Shown here piece by piece: positions 47,755 to 62,434 of a DNA stretch of 64,000 nucleotides (positions within the stretch are counted from its first letter, which is position 1; each line of letters begins with the position of its first letter). A program made the translations under genes and the position numbers. The stretch lies in assembly GCF_022539665.2 (NCBI RefSeq), contig NC_081337.1, forward strand, positions 8,222,679-8,286,678, in the 5' to 3' direction. The notes under the pieces were generated by a model. The model had not been told where the DNA came from, did not search any database, and worked only from the letters and a program-made list of their open reading frames with translations. Source of the stretch: Daphnia carinata. Taxonomy: Eukaryota; Arthropoda; Branchiopoda; Diplostraca; Daphniidae.

Positions 47755-50700
47755 CATTTTGGTGATTGATAAATAAAAGCTGGGAATACGATGAATGGGT
47801 AAACAAATCAATTGGGTTGTCATAGAGAATTCGTTTAGATCAAGTAGACAGCTGGAATTTTTTGGGGGGCGTACTAGCTATGTCTTTGTTGATTGAAAAG
47901 ATAGAACCGTACAGAGATCACTCGTACTTGTGCTGTCGTGTAATGTACCGTCAACCCGTATGCCAAAAATGAAGTAACGCGCTCTTTTTTGTTTGTTAAA
48001 ATGAATGCTTTGTTTTTGCCTACGTGAAATGGTTGTAATTGAAGGATTCATTAATGATTGGTGGACATGCGCATAGGATCGAACGTTCTCCTCTATGTTC
48101 TGTTTATTTTTGTCTCCTAACGTATGCTACTTTTTGTCAACCTGCCAAATGGATGCGACAAACTGAAAATTATAGCCTTTTCTTGAAAACCACTTGACTT
48201 TCAGTGAACTCGTTTTTGGATTTTACGATCCCCGGGAAGTTGTTTTTAAAGGGGTAAACGCACCCGTTGATCTAAAAACCCGTCTACGCGCATTCGGTAA
48301 ATAATTTCCATCGCTGAATTTAATAGCCGCTTTAATCTGTGACCACTTTTCATTTTGCGAGGCGCTCGATTTTGTCTTCCATTTGATCTAGTAGACCAAT
48401 TTTGCGTGAAAAGCTGCGAGAGTGGCTCTTAACTGGAATAGCTAAATTTGTACAAGGTTCTAACGAAGTATTTCGCTGCATTTTTTTACGAAATGCTATG
48501 TCAAGAAGATGAAAGCATAAGATGCGTGATTTCCTTGTCATTATCCAACAAGTTTGAAAGATGAAAGGATGTACCGTGGGTTCGGCAACACGGGTCATAC
48601 TAATCAATAGCCGAGATAGATCAAAAGCAGTCATCTCAAGCTTATCTGGATTTGCATGTAAATTATCTTCTTTGAGATGACCATAGCGCAGCTGTTGAAA
48701 AAGAAAAAAAAAAATTCATTGCTATTTGAGTACTTGTATAAGTGGGTGTGATCAGTCGAGTATACAATTTGTATTAAAATAATTAGTCATTGGAGGTGAG
48801 CATATCATTCAGTATTCATAGGCAGTAAAGTGCTATAAGGTTATTGACCCCTGTTGACCCAGTTTATTTTAAATGTAATGGTAGCTTAGTCATCCACGAA
48901 AATCATGAAAATTTTTCCCTCCATCTCCATGCTTTATTCGCCCATATTGCGTTTTTTTTAGGTATCCCGTAGCATCCCGGTCGTTCACGTCTCGTGAACT
49001 GATAGGGGGAACGATATCTAGGCTATGCTTGTGTTGACCCATTAGGCATACTAACAATTGTTTTCTTGGTCCCCTTTAAGTTCGTAATAGCTGGGAAGTC
49101 ATTTGAAGATTTAATGAGCCCCGTAGACGGAAATTTAGCAAAGTGGAAAAATTGGCATAATTTGTGTTCTGCAGTGCTGCACTTTATGAATTCTTTTCCT
49201 TTGTTATATTTCTACTGCCTTAACCTCTTGCCAATTAAAAGAACCGCGTTTTTTTTTTCATGGAGTTCACCTTTTGATTGTCCTGGCTGATAAATAGCTG
49301 CTGAATCTCTCTTATCGTTATCGTAGGTTGAGCATGACTGTTTTTCGTGATTCTCAAAACTGATTGTAGTAGCGGAAAAAAATAATTGCCATTGATTGGG
49401 TTAGACGAAAGGTGGTGTGAGGTTTCACTCGGAACCCACGTGAACTTCCAGTCGTGAATATGTAAACTGGGGATCGTGCAATTGCGTAGCAACTCGTTTA
49501 TTTCTACATGTTTCCAAGTCATGAATAACCTCATGAATATCCTTGTTTCAATTAGTATTCTTGGTTCCTCGAATCAATCAAGTTCTAGGCCTACGAAAAC
49601 GGGATGGGAAATTTTTTTTTCGTTTTTCAGCAGTCGAATGCTTTTACGCTTTGGATTCACAACAAGCGCTGGGAAAAGTTCGCTGACTACGCCGTTGTTT
49701 TTTTTTTTTTTTTTTTTTTTGTACTTGAAAAAATCAATCCGCTAGTTTCCCTTTCTGCAGACTACCATCTTTTTGATGTCGTCTCTTTTGCTTCCGAAAA
49801 CGATTCTACCTAATGTGGTTGTAATTTCAAAGCAGCGCAGCGACAAGTTGATGGAAATTCGAACGCTGCTCAAATGTAATTGGATGGGTAGATTGCGTAT
49901 ATCGGTGAAGTACACGCCTTTTGTTACCTTTGAGGTTGCTGTGTCAACTGGCTACGACATGACAATAAAACCAGTGTTCATTTAAAATCTGGCTTCGCTT
50001 TCGCGTGCTATTTTAGCACTAGACAAATCGGGTCCCAAACGAATTATATAAATAAACTTGTTGTCCTTTTCTCTTTGTGGCATGACGCCATTGAATGTCA
50101 ATTTTCACATTTTCGGCTAGAGTCAGGAGAAGTCGGTTCGTACTTGAAAATTCCAGCTAGTGGGGTTAGGGGGTTATCAATGATTGTGTTTGACTCACCT
50201 TGAAAGTAGGGTATTATTTTGCACATGAAGCTGCCGAAAATGAAATCTCGTAACAGCTGGCCAATTAGAGTGAATGGCATGCAGAAGACGCCGAGAAGCA
50301 AATCAGCAATGGCCTGTTAAATCAGTAAAAAAAAAATGAATGGAAAAGAATCAGATGACAGGTTTTGCTTATTTTTAATGGATGTGAATAAGGGGTAACA
50401 TGTTCGCTCCTTCGTGTCTGCACATTATTCGGCTGATGCCATTCCATGTAACAAATATCGACTTCCCAATTGAAGCCATTTGCAGCTATTCTCTAAACGT
50501 TTTTTTTTTTTTAATGGCTGCAGGACGTTTGAATGTAAGAACGTCCTTTCGTGATCTAACCGTACGTGCAGAAAGGGCTTCTCTTGCAGACTTTCCGTGC
50601 CAGTCACGCACTTTTTCTTTTCTCTTTGCGCCGCGGGAACTTAATTGCAGGCATATGCTGACTGTATGCGCCGAGTCGTTCAAGTGTTTTCAAGGTCTTA

Positions 50701-53700
50701 TCAGGGATCCTATTCTTAGTGGGCAGTAAATACAGGTGCAGTAACAATAGCTGTTGGCTATGCAACTCGATAGATACAATGACCATCCCAGCAGTTCGAC
50801 ACGGACGTATCCCATTTATTTCCGCCGGCATCGTCTGCCGACTTAGCGATCTTTTCACGCCAACTTTTTCGAGGCATGTGGAATATTTTTTTTTTTTCGA
50901 ACAATTCTGGCAGCGATCTAATGCATTCTTTTATGAATAAGGAATTGTACAAATGTGTCCTCGTTAATATGCGATTCCCGGAAAAGCAACAAAAAAGGGG
51001 GGGGGGAGGTGACCGGAGCCCCATGTGGAGTTTGTTTTTAGTGAGGTCAATAGACGCAGTCAAATAATAGATGGGCCGACATCCGGTACGGGTCAATATT
51101 CTTCATCACTCACTGCTGTTGTGTCGCAACAAACGGAAGTAAACCTTGCGTGACAGACTGTACAAGAAAAAAAAAAACAGAATGAAAAGGGATGAGTCAA
51201 TCGGTGGCCTACTCACAAAATACCCAACCAACTTGGGTCTGCGCGTATGTCGGCTTGCTGAATATCGATTTTTCTTTTTATTTACCATTGCTGTAAGATC
51301 CGTTCGCTTTTACCCCAATCTCCGTTTCTTTTCTTCCGCTGAAGGATGTACAAATTGAAAAGTTATTTACAGTTGAATAATTTTTCTCTTTTCTTAAAGT
51401 ATTGCCTGTTGCTTGCTGCAGCTTGTTTGCAGCCTGTGCGCATTTTTATATAAACAAGTCGTACATTTAAATAAAAAAACAACTGAGTATCTGAAACCTT
51501 TGAAAATGAAAGTGAAATAGAAAAGTTGCGTGAATGTAAGAGAAATAGTCAATGTTTTGTATCCTATACGCCTCGACAAGTTGAACTACTTCTTATTTGA
51601 TTCGAAAATCTTGAAAGCGTCACGTATTGGCTCGAGTTTCGTACGTTTTTTTTTTTCCTAAAGAAATATTGCAAAATCAATTGACACTTCCGGCCGTGTC
51701 GTCTGTTGCTCCCGTTGTAACGTTCCAAACATATTTCACGGAGGTTCGTGCAACATTTTTCAGGGTGAATAACAAACTGCACGTGCACGTGCAAGTGCCC
51801 CGCTTTGTACATATGTAAAGATAACGAATTTCTGTCCTACGCCTTTTCGAAATCCGTTGATCCTTTTTACATTTCGTATTCTAAAAGAAGGATCTTGCGT
51901 AAAGTGTATATATCACACGGGTGAAGCGCAGATACCCCGCATTGAATTTTGAGCAGATTTAGCATTTTTATTTTGTTATTTCAAAAGGAAGAAATGCATG
52001 CGAGATGGTTTCTTTCAATTAGATTGGCCTTCTCGCTTTCCTTTTTTGTTTGTTCATATCTAATTATAGCGCTTGGATCAGGATCTGACGTTGCACAATA
52101 TTGGCCCATCTCCCACCCACTTTGCTCCTGAAATTGTCAATATATTTCGTGTGTGTGTGTGTGTGTAAGCTTTTGCCAGATCGATTGGTTATCCAGCCAG
52201 TGCCCAATGGTGATTGGATTCGGAGTCCTTCCCTCTTCATTCTGGACTTGTATGCACTTCTTTTATAACTAGAAAAGAGATTGGCTGACAGGTGGCCTCA
52301 ATTTTATTGATGAGCCCAGCTGGAATCGTTCCATGGAACTCATTTCTGATCAATGCGCGAGAGGCAAAGAAACAAACTGCACGAGGAAATGTCAATTTGA
52401 TGGAATGTGGAATTAGATAGGGTGAACCTCGCGATCACGGACGTTAGGGTACGAAGGTGACTTTTGTATACTCATTCGATTTCAAGTCGTTATACTAAAA
52501 ACGTCGTGGAACCTTTTGATGCATTTGCCTTTTTGCCTTTGCTTGATTCATCGTTTTTTTTTTTTACCTCTTTCGAAACGCTATTAGCCTTTTCTTTTCT
52601 GCAACTAATTTCTGGTTTCGTGAGACGTCTTCCTGACAAATTGCGAACGAAGAAAGATAGGGCGTAGTTTCGCTTCTACGGCCATCACAATTTCACTTTA
52701 AACAAGAAATGGGGAAACTCTGCCTGAGATCACAAGCCCCTTTTTTCCCCCTTTTATGTTGCAAATGCATGTTCATGGAATTCAATTACGGCTATCTTTT
52801 CATCTTTGCGAAAGTTTTCATTTATTTTCTTCTCCGACAAAAAAAGCTTTGAGGAAAACAGCGTCAGTGACAGTACCAGTCGTGTTTTAATGTTCAGCGT
52901 TTACCTATTGCAATGTTTAGATGCGCTTCCGTTTTGGCTCCAGACCATTGTAGTTCTCGTGATCGCACAGCTGGTTAGGCCTATTGTATTCTGTTCTCAA
53001 CTTCCTTTCCTTATTTTCGCGTAGACGTCAATCGCAAAAATATTCAAGCTGAAAGGAAAACCACATCGAGGACGTAGATGCTTTTGGCGTCAAGAAAACA
53101 ACATGAATAAGCGAGAACGGACGGAATTGTGGCGTGCGACAGTAAAAAGAAAATGGCATTGATATACCGCCCTTGATTGAATATTCAGTTAAAGTACAGT
53201 CTTTTGCATTCGAGGGCAAAGTTCTGTATCAACGATTTATGCAGCAGAAAGGGCATCAGAGCAGAAAGACATCTAGCAGATTTGGAGCGAAGGGCGATAC
53301 GAAAAGGGTCAGAAAAACGACAGAAGACTTGCGATCTAGTTGTCAGGAGGGAAAAAGGGCGTGACTCAAACAGCAAAAAAAAGCGTGAAAGAAAAAAAAT
53401 CAGTAGGGAATTGGACGAGATCGATGGCCGTAACACGCCATCAGTCTACAACTTGGACGTGCCGTCCCATGTAGTTCGACGTCAACTAAGTTTTGCACGT
53501 TTCCGTCTCGAATGCAATTGGGAGTGTAGCGTTTTTCTTCTCACAGCTTCACCGTCGAAATGTTTTGACATTTGAATGTTGAACTCGCATTCGATCCGGT
53601 TTGTTTATTTATTATTTTTTTTCTCCTCGTCTTGTTTTATTTAAAATTTCAACCGTGTTGGAAGTCTCTTCTAATAAAAAGCGAAACGTTGTAACGAAGA

Positions 53701-54548
53701 ATGGCGTCGGCCCCAAAAGGATGTGCATTGCGCCACTATCCAGAAGGCAAAAGAAAAAAAAAAAGAAAATTGGCAATTCGTAAAACTAGTTTACTTCCAG
53801 CTCGTTTCCTCGGCGGAGGAAAAAAAAAACAAAAACAAGAGATGATCCGTCTGCCGTTTTATGATACACACACTATGTGTGTGTACATAAATATACTAGC
53901 GGGCCCAATCGGTTTCAATGGCAGCTCGTACGTGATAAAGTGCAGGGACTTGGGGGAGGTAATCAACCCGATAGGCAATGGAGGGAGGGTGACATGGTTC
54001 ATGATCGTCTATCGCTTGGTATATAGCCTTTCTATCACATTATGTGTTTGTTTTTTTCTTTTTGTTTTTGTCTATGAGAAACGGTGAATGTCACTTACTA
54101 GATTAAGGAGAAAGACGTTGGTAACAGTGCGCATCCTGCGATTTTGCGTCAGCGTCACGATGACGAGTATATTGCCCAACACGGACAGAATGAAGATGAC
54201 TGAATAGAGGGGAATCATCACTTCGGCTCCGAATCCTCCGCTCGCTGCACCTCCCCCTGCCGTTAGGGTGGCATTGCTGCCAGGGCCGGCTAGCGCTGAG
54301 CCGGCTGTTGCAAACAAGTCGCTCCAGTTGCTTATGGTGGTACCGCCGTCAAATGCAATGTCGCTGTCGTTGATCGCTTTCGGAGTGGTCCGACTGGAAG
54401 CCCCGTCGGCAAACGAGAATCCCACGGAGGTTTCCGTCTCGTTGATGTAATTGTTATCGGTGCCGTTGCTATGATCATTATTGCTCCTCACTGTTTGACA
54501 GTTTGCGAGGGCGTCGTTGCGGCTGCTCGAGCACAACATGGTTTGCAA
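41380..54548 (-). CDS. Cholecystokinin-like / sulfakinin-type peptide receptor (class A GPCR)
   Basis: Seven core exons: 54548-54099, 50313-50199, 47600-47400, 44560-44496, 44422-44230, 42816-42402 and 42317-42055. A probable eighth (41528-41380) gives 616 residues; stopping in exon 7 at 42047 gives 569. The N-terminus has at least five N-glycosylation sequons. TM1 is about 110-134 (SVLGNILVIV). TM2 has ADLLLGVFCMPFTL and Cys181. TM3 ends in ERY (205-207) and continues FAICRPLKSRIWQTRSHAYK, the CCK-receptor signature. Cys260 in ECL2 would pair with Cys181. TM5 is DVILLVLPLLIMGLAYWLI. The long third loop ends in KKKVIRMLFVIV, TM6 has CWAPLYVVNTW and TM7 has NPITY (511-515). Sulfakinin receptors couple to Gq and regulate satiety and gut function in arthropods. 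All junctions are GT-AG and in phase. Introns up to 3.9 kb contrast with the compact genes nearby. Confidence 0.91.
47722..47754. repeat. Poly-T tract (33 bp) in GPCR intron
   Basis: This uninterrupted run of 33 T lies about 120 bases upstream (in minus sense) of the TM3 exon acceptor. On the minus strand it is poly-A, so it is not a polypyrimidine tract for the receptor. Confidence 0.9.
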
Positions 54549-57500
54549 TTGTTAACGAAAGCGCATGGACTGCGACGATTACGTGCGAGTTGTTGTATCG
54601 AATGTCGTTCGTTCACTCTCACGTCACGACAGGCAGTTGTTTTCGAAGAACACCAATGTTTGTTTGACCACCATTTTCTTTTCCCCCGAATCTAATTTTT
54701 TTTTGTTTGAGAAAATTTGAAAAGAAATGAATGGTTAGGTTAAATGTAAAGATATGCGCCATTTTTGCCAACTTTGATTTGTTAACCGTGGCTTATTATT
54801 TATTTTCTTTCGTTGAACTATTTTGCACGCCGATTTTTTCTATACTCATTTGAGGGCGTAACTGACGGGCAGGTGTCGGAATTTTTTTTTTTCGCCATCA
54901 AGGATCTCGAAATTGTTTCGTAAAATTAGCCTGAAATTTATTAGAATGACATGCGTTTCACAACTGTCAGCTTTCCTTTTTTTTTTTTTTTTTTTTTCCT
55001 GGCAAACTTCCTTTGATTATGGCGCCGCAACGGATGGTACGCTTCCAGCGATGCCACTCGTTAGTTTGAAAGCTTAATGCGACGCTATTTGTTTTTTAAA
55101 ATAGCTGCCCTCTTTACCCTTTCTAATCTCTTGCTCATCAACCCTTCGCATATGAGACTAATAACTTCGTGTAATGAATCAATCGAGCTGCACTTTCGCG
55201 TCTTATCTTTTTTTTTTTCGAAAAAAACAAAGACAGTCGCTTCACTCCCCAAAGATTCGATCGTAATCCCGTTTTTTGACAGATCCCTAAAAGTGCATCA
55301 TTTGAGGGATGGTTCTCCCGTCATTACAAAGCACAATTGCAATCTTATGTGCATGACTGGTATATATATATTTTTTCTTGTTCTTGTTTCACGGCTTGTT
55401 TTTTTTTTTTTTCGGTAAACGTATTGGCTGATCAGCTGCTCGTGACGTGTTCACAAGCGAAAATCTGTCGTTCACAATCCTCGCGGCAAGTAGGAAAGAG
55501 ACAGATGGATCAAAGTTTTGATCGCCAATTGATAAGAAACGACAGCTAGGACTTTTATTGATCAGCGTTTGGCAACTTGTTTTGCCCATTGCGTTTGATT
55601 AAATTGAGATTGGACGCCAGTGTTTTTGATGCTCGAGCACCCCCGAGTTCAACCTCTCTCCCCCCCCCCCCCGTCCCCAACCGTTTCAAAAATCGCCCCA
55701 TCTGTCAGCGCACGTCTTTCGGATAGTGGTAATATAAAGCCGGCGACGTGTTGTGGAACGTGCTAAGGAAAAGGAAAGACGAAACAACTCCAAAAGATAC
55801 GAGCTGCGTGTCTATAAATGAATCTGCCCCGACCATCACCCCTAAAAATATTACGGGCTGCCGATAGTTTGTTATAGCCTCAATAAGTCTTAAGATGCTG
55901 CACTGGGGACGACATCTGCCCTTAAACTTTTCAGATAATTTTTTTTTTTTTCGGGAAATATTATTATTATTTTTTTTTTTTAAAGTTTATGTGTGTGCAT
56001 TCGTGTTAAAACGGGTAAGGGAAGGGGGGAAAAACCAAACAAACAAAATATTGAAAAATACCTAAAAAGGAAGAAGCTGTAACGTGAATTGGAACGGACT
56101 CCATCCTTGTGTTTTTAAGGGGATAACACGATAGAGAATAATAAGCGGACAGAAAAAAAAAAGGAAAGCTGCCGTGTTTTTTTGGGGAAAAAAATTGTTT
56201 GAAGGTCAAAAATCAAAGTGTCTGGTCGTCCCGGCCAGCTGTGACTTTAGCTGTCGTGTATTTCGACGTACTACGCATTTCCAAAAACAAAGGCGACAGT
56301 TGAAAATCAACTTGAATTAAATTCCAAGCTTTTTTTTTCTTTTTTTTCTTTTTGGGGAATGTCTTTTGACAGCATTTTTCTTTTATTGTTTTTCTGTATA
56401 AAAAATTACCTTTTGTTTTGTTAAAAAGAAAAAAAAAAAAGCGGGTTGACATGTATCCGGCCTTGTTTTCTCTAACCGACCCTGTTTTGTAGACGTTTCC
56501 GCCCACTGTCTGCTCTATCAAATGTTTATCCTTAATCCAACTTTGATTCGGAGAAACATTACCTCTAGTCCATAGTCAGCGGTAAAAGAGGGCGATTAGG
56601 GAAATACGGAAGGCTTAGTTATATCTCTAAGATATGTACACTCTTGAACAAACTTCTTATGTAAGTTTGAAAATGCGTTTGAAGGACGCTGTTGTTCGCC
56701 TTCTTGTGCATTTTGGCTTCATTTGCCTCTTCATTATTATTCACCAAAGCCCGTTCTAAAGTTTAGTATTCAAAAGTGGCTTTTGGCTACGAGTCTCAAA
56801 ATAAAAAAAATAAAAAAAAAATTCTCCTTAGATTTCACTTTGGTTTTTGAAATTTTAATCATTCAAAAACGAAGAGAAGAAAAGCCTTTATGCGCAAGTA
56901 AATCGTACACTTCATGAAAGTGCCTACCTGACGGGATGTCGTGGCAGATTTGATGACACAAGTAGGGGGTGGTGGTGAAAGCAAACACTCGCCAAACAAC
57001 AAAACAGAAAGAGCTTTACTTGATACAAGGGGGCGGAAAAGGAAGAAAAGAAAACCGGAAAATTGGGGCAGGAAGCGAAAAACGCTGCCGCTCCGTGCAG
57101 CATCCAGGACGCGACTGGCAGTAAAGGTCCAGCGTGGGGGGGACATCGATCAGGGTCGCACTCACGCCCAGCCCGTGGCAACGTAGACTTTTTACATTTT
57201 ATTTATTTATCGAAAATACAAATATTTTCGTTATTACGTCTTTGCACGGGTGTAGGACGTGTACAACCTGACGTACTATGCCGTTTGGCGCTATTGTGTT
57301 ATGAGTGACTCGATATACCTACAGGCCAACGAAAAATAGAAAAAAAAAATTGAGTTAGTGATCATCTTCTTCCGTTGCTATGGAGCCTTTTGTTTGAGTT
57401 TTATGTCTTCCTTCTTAACGAGCCCACGAGATGCTGAATCCAATTGAATTGAGGTTGATGTAGTATCAGCATTAAAAAAAAAAAAAAGAAAAAAATTCTA

Positions 57501-60500
57501 ACAGCTTATTTTTATTTAACGATTTTTGACGGTTCGGGGCGAGCGGGTAGGTTTTAACTATACGCGCATCCGCAAAATGCAGGTGCTTGTTTTTTCTTCT
57601 TGAGAAGCAAATGAAATTTTGTACGTCAAGATGACGACGTCAAGTCGTCTCTGCTTCATTGTGGCATCGCTCCCTATTAATTCAAACTTTGAATCTCCGG
57701 AAGTGACACGCGTTTCTGTGCGTTTCACCACGAGCCATCCTCCCACTCCTTGTCAACAGACAAGGAGCTACCGCCTAAGTTAATAATAGACTACGATTTG
57801 CGTACGTCTCCTCCAAGTGAGCCCCGTTTTATTTTGCGAAATCTCTATCGCTCGTTAAAAATTACGCGTTAAATTAAATGCCGAGATGAATTAAAGAAAT
57901 TAGATTTGCCGGTGAAGGGCTTTTTAGAACTTACGGGACTGTCCCGCCCTCTCGATAATGACGTGCACGGGGCAGACAATAGCGTCGCTGAGGTTGCATT
58001 CGTTACTCATGCGTCGCTGATCGAACGTTAGCGTGCCTTTTCTTCAACGCCAAATGCAACTTCTTTTTCTCTCCATTTTTTTTTTTTGTTTCTTTTCTTG
58101 TTGCGTTGCGCTCGTCGAAAGTTCTGATACCCCGCACGACAAGTTGGTATTGGCGTCCATCTTTATGCTTAGTTTCTATTTGTTTTATTTATTTTTATGT
58201 TGCTTCGTTGAGTTTGTTGCCGACGTTCATTGACGTGGACCACCTACTTGGACAAAACAGTATAGACTACGAATAGATACGTCCGATTGATTATCCTCTG
58301 CAAGTTTTTCTCTGCATTTATTTACTGGCCGTCAATGTTTAAATAAAAGGGACCCCCCCCCCTCCACCCCGCGTTCCCTGTGTCGGAATAAGTAATCGAC
58401 CCGCTGGCCACGTCAATGAATCATTGTCTACCAATGGGGCTGATGTTATCGCGTACATTTCGGAGCAGCGACGCTAGCGCTCGCCCGCCCGCTAAATCTC
58501 ATCGAAATGCGACACAACTGCAATGAGATGGGAGATCCTACTTTCTAAACAACAATAATGCAGATGGCCCTGTTTTTTTTTTTTTTTGTTTTTTTTTTGC
58601 TTTTTTTTGCCTTGCGTTTTCATTCGGGATGTCCGGACAGGGAAAACTTCCGCGTATATCAATCCCAAGTTCTTAATAGGAAGGTCATTCCCGGACAATT
58701 AGGAGACGGTTCGGAGTAGGCCAATGGCTGACGGCGTTAATTTATTACGTATTTTCTTTCTTTCTTTTTTGTTTTTGTTTTGTTTGACTGAAGAATGACT
58801 TTTCTTTTTGCTAATTGCTACACTACAATTAAGGCTCAAGACTATTGGGGCATATTGTTTTATTGTGACCCCCAACGTCAGTGAGAAACATTTTGACTTG
58901 GCATATACAATTAATGAAATAATGCATCAGTTTCTTTTATTCAATTGCTGGCGTTCATTTTTTATTAATGAATTTCTTTTTTTATTCACTAGATGGCGGC
59001 TAGATGTGTTTGGCGCGAGCAAATTTGCCGGCATTATTTAGTGGTCGGCGTGTTGACATTCAACGAGAAGGTGGGAAGGAAATGACATTTGCTTATCTGC
59101 ACTGCACTCTTCACTGGTAAGTGCTCATCTCATCAATTATTTCTTTCTATTTGTCTCGGGGGAAAGGCATGCAAATGAAGCGATATGTTCGTCGAGTGCG
59201 ATAACGAAAAAGAGCAAGTTTGCGCGTAGTTCCTTGTCCTCCCATTGCGAATTCTCGCGGGTAACATAACATCCCGCCCTTTCCCACTGCATCATCAACA
59301 AGACTTGTTTAAAAAAAAAGGAGATAATGGTGAAAAAAGAAAGCCTTTGACAACATCGCGTAACGTTTTCCGATTGAAAATCCATGTAAGGATTGCTATA
59401 AACCAGTCGTAGATGTGTATTAGATATGTAGCCACCTTAGGTGATGAGTAGGACTGTCTTACATGCCACAACTTCCAACAGGGAATGACAATTAACATTT
59501 TTGTTTTGGAGGGAGGAATTTGAATTGATTTGAAACGGACGTTGTAATATACCGGGATAATGGAAGGCGGACTGAAAAGTCCTTTGTGGCCGCTGTCGGG
59601 ACGGATTTCTGACCAAGGCGAGGCGGGGGTAGTTAAGCGGCTGCGTTGGGGAATCTTGGCTTTTTCATGATTTAGTGAATACATAAAAAAAAAAGAGGAA
59701 CAGTTGATGTGCTACGCTAAGGATCGTGCCATCGGGAGAGAGTCTTTCCTTCTCTCCTGCTGTTAGGCGGTTTTGGAGTTCTGTTTCTTTTTTCTTTTGC
59801 TGAGGGAGGCCACGTTTGAGCTTTCCCCCCCCCCCCCCCCCCCCCACATTTTGACAGCCCTCGGTTCTTTGAAGCATGTTGCAGACCTCGTCGCATTCCT
59901 ACCATCTTATTATTCTTTTCGTTTCCCTTGCTGGACCAATCGGATCGGCTCGAACAGCCTGCAGGAATTCCGCCTTTGTATTTATGTATTTTTCCTTCTT
60001 AAGAAAAACGAGAGGGAGGATAAGGTCGGAATGAGGTCATAACATTAAACGTTCACGTATCGACACAATGGCTGCCCGATCTTTAAAAGTAGGTGGCAAA
60101 CGCCGAAATTCAATTTGCCAAATGACGATGGATCGATCTACATGATGCCACGTCCTTTGGGGGTCGTTTAAAAACAAAGTACTTGCAATCAACGGTACAT
60201 TTTCGTTTCACGGTTGTGCGTGTTAACATTGACTGTCGTTAAAACAGCGCAATAATGGTCGGCTTGGTACAACATATTATTTCACCCCGCCCCCCCCCCC
60301 CTCCCGTTGTGGAATCTTGAGTCGATAAACACTTGACATTCTGTCGTTACCATGGCAGTTTCTCGTTCCAATTGTAGGGGGGGGGGGGGTATGCAGGCTT
60401 GAGTCTTTGTTTGTCGTTACACCATAGCGAACACAATTATATGGTAGGTTAAGGGTCGGGAATTTGCTGATTGCGTTGAGGATTCGAAAAGGCCCAGACG

Positions 60501-62396
60501 TCGTTTGTTTTCATTAAGAATTAAGAGACGCAAAAGTAAACGAAAACTAAGGGGAGGGGGGGGATTTCGAACAACTCCACCCAATCAGTTGGCTGACATA
60601 CCGTCGAAGCTAAAATTGGATAAGATCCGCATTCAACATAGATTTACTGCCCTCCCCCCCCCCCACTCTGTCTTGATATTTTCCTCTTTTCATTTGGTTT
60701 CCACGCAAAGCGGATAATTTGCCCTCGTATATCCGGCATTTGTTACCAACCAAAATTCTGGGTAAGGAAATGTTCGATTTCCTTCGTCAGACGATGACGC
60801 ACATATTTTTTTTTTTTTATATATATACTGACGCCGTGTCTTTACAAACCTCAAACACTTGACGTCTTGAATGGCGGGGAGGATAGAAGAGCCGAGAAAC
60901 TTCTTTTTCTCGTTTGATTGAAAGGAGTACACACTCCTGAAAATGGGCAACATATTTTTTTCTTCTTCTTCTTGGAGGGGGAGGGGGGAAGCATTCACAC
61001 GCAAGTGTGACCGCAACAGAAAAAAAAAAAATGTGCCATTTTTCTTTCTTGTTTTTTAATATTATGGTTTCGAATTTGACCCTGCCCGACAACAGCAACT
61101 CAGCCACGCCGCAATTGAAACGTGAATGGCGTAGGAACGCGAACCTCTTTTGTTTAACAATAAGGAGAAGAGATGCCTTATCGTAGAGCCAGTTTGGAAC
61201 GTGCTGCCAACAGAACATCTCTATCTCTCTCTCGCTCTCTGTGGTCGTGTCAAAAAATTGTCGGGAATTGAATTGTTCACGCTTTCGCGTGTCACATTTT
61301 TGTTTCTCTTCCTCGCAACGTGTGCAGGAATTTCCAGTCAGAAAAAAAAAAAGGAGGAAGACCTCGTGACACACTCCAGTTGCACACTTTTCTTTTTTTT
61401 TCTTCATATTTGTCAGATTCTTCCCGGAATTCTTTTTAAACCTATTATCATAAACCTCGTAACGGTTAAATGAACCGCTCCAACCGAAAGGAAAAAAAAA
61501 TGATGGGGATAAGTTGGTGTGTGTGATCTAAAAAAAAAAAAAAAAACGCTCCTTTTTTGTGTGTGTTACATTTTTATTGTTTCGATCCATCCGCACGTGA
61601 GTCGAACGCTGCGAGTCCATCAAACCGCCGGTCTATGGGCGCAAAATGGCGGGGCTCTGCTCGTAAAAGAAAGAAAGAAAAAAAAAAGTCTTGACCCAGA
61701 GAGTAAATGAAGCTGAGATTGGGTCAACATCGGGAAGACATCCGGTTCCTTTTTTTTTTTTTTTTCCGTTCGATTCTGTGGTGTTGAACAGTTACGTGCA
61801 CACACGTTTGGACGTTGTGTGCCTATAAAGGGGGGGGGGAGGGCGGGAGAAAAAACACAATGTTATTTTTATGTGTACATGAATTTGAAAGGTGCTGTTA
61901 TTGGCGTGTGTTAAACAGCCGACAAACTGTTATGAAAGAAAGAGAAAAAGAGAGAGAGAGCGAGCGAGGCCGATAACAGTTTGGCAACAAAACACATATG
62001 GCCATCAGCTACATAGTGCGTTAAGGTTCGACCCGGCGCCAGGCAGATTTGCGACCGACGTCTCGTTCTCTCCTCTTCTGCATGCGCCATCTCTTATTTC
62101 TTTTATTTACACGCGTGTTGAAAAATGCGCTGTTTTTTTTTTTTTTTTTATGTTATTCTTTATAAGAAGAATGAAAGAGATTACGGATAGTATTATCGTC
62201 GTGTGTATGTGTGTGTGTGTGTGTTGTGTGAAGCCGTAACAGAAACACATGCGAGTGTCCCTAAGTTCTCGTAGAGAGATTTTCTTTTTCTCGCAGCTGT
62301 CGGCGCATTAGCCATTATTTTGAATGCTATAGATGTGACCGAGACGCCTTCGAGCCCATTTCCGTACGCATTACCTCTGTATTCAAATTTTTCGGC

Positions 62397-62434
<38 letters not shown>

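Noticed and set aside
49475-49813. ORFs containing poly-Phe in the GPCR intron
   Set aside because: They are created by a 23-T run; no conserved sequence surrounds it.
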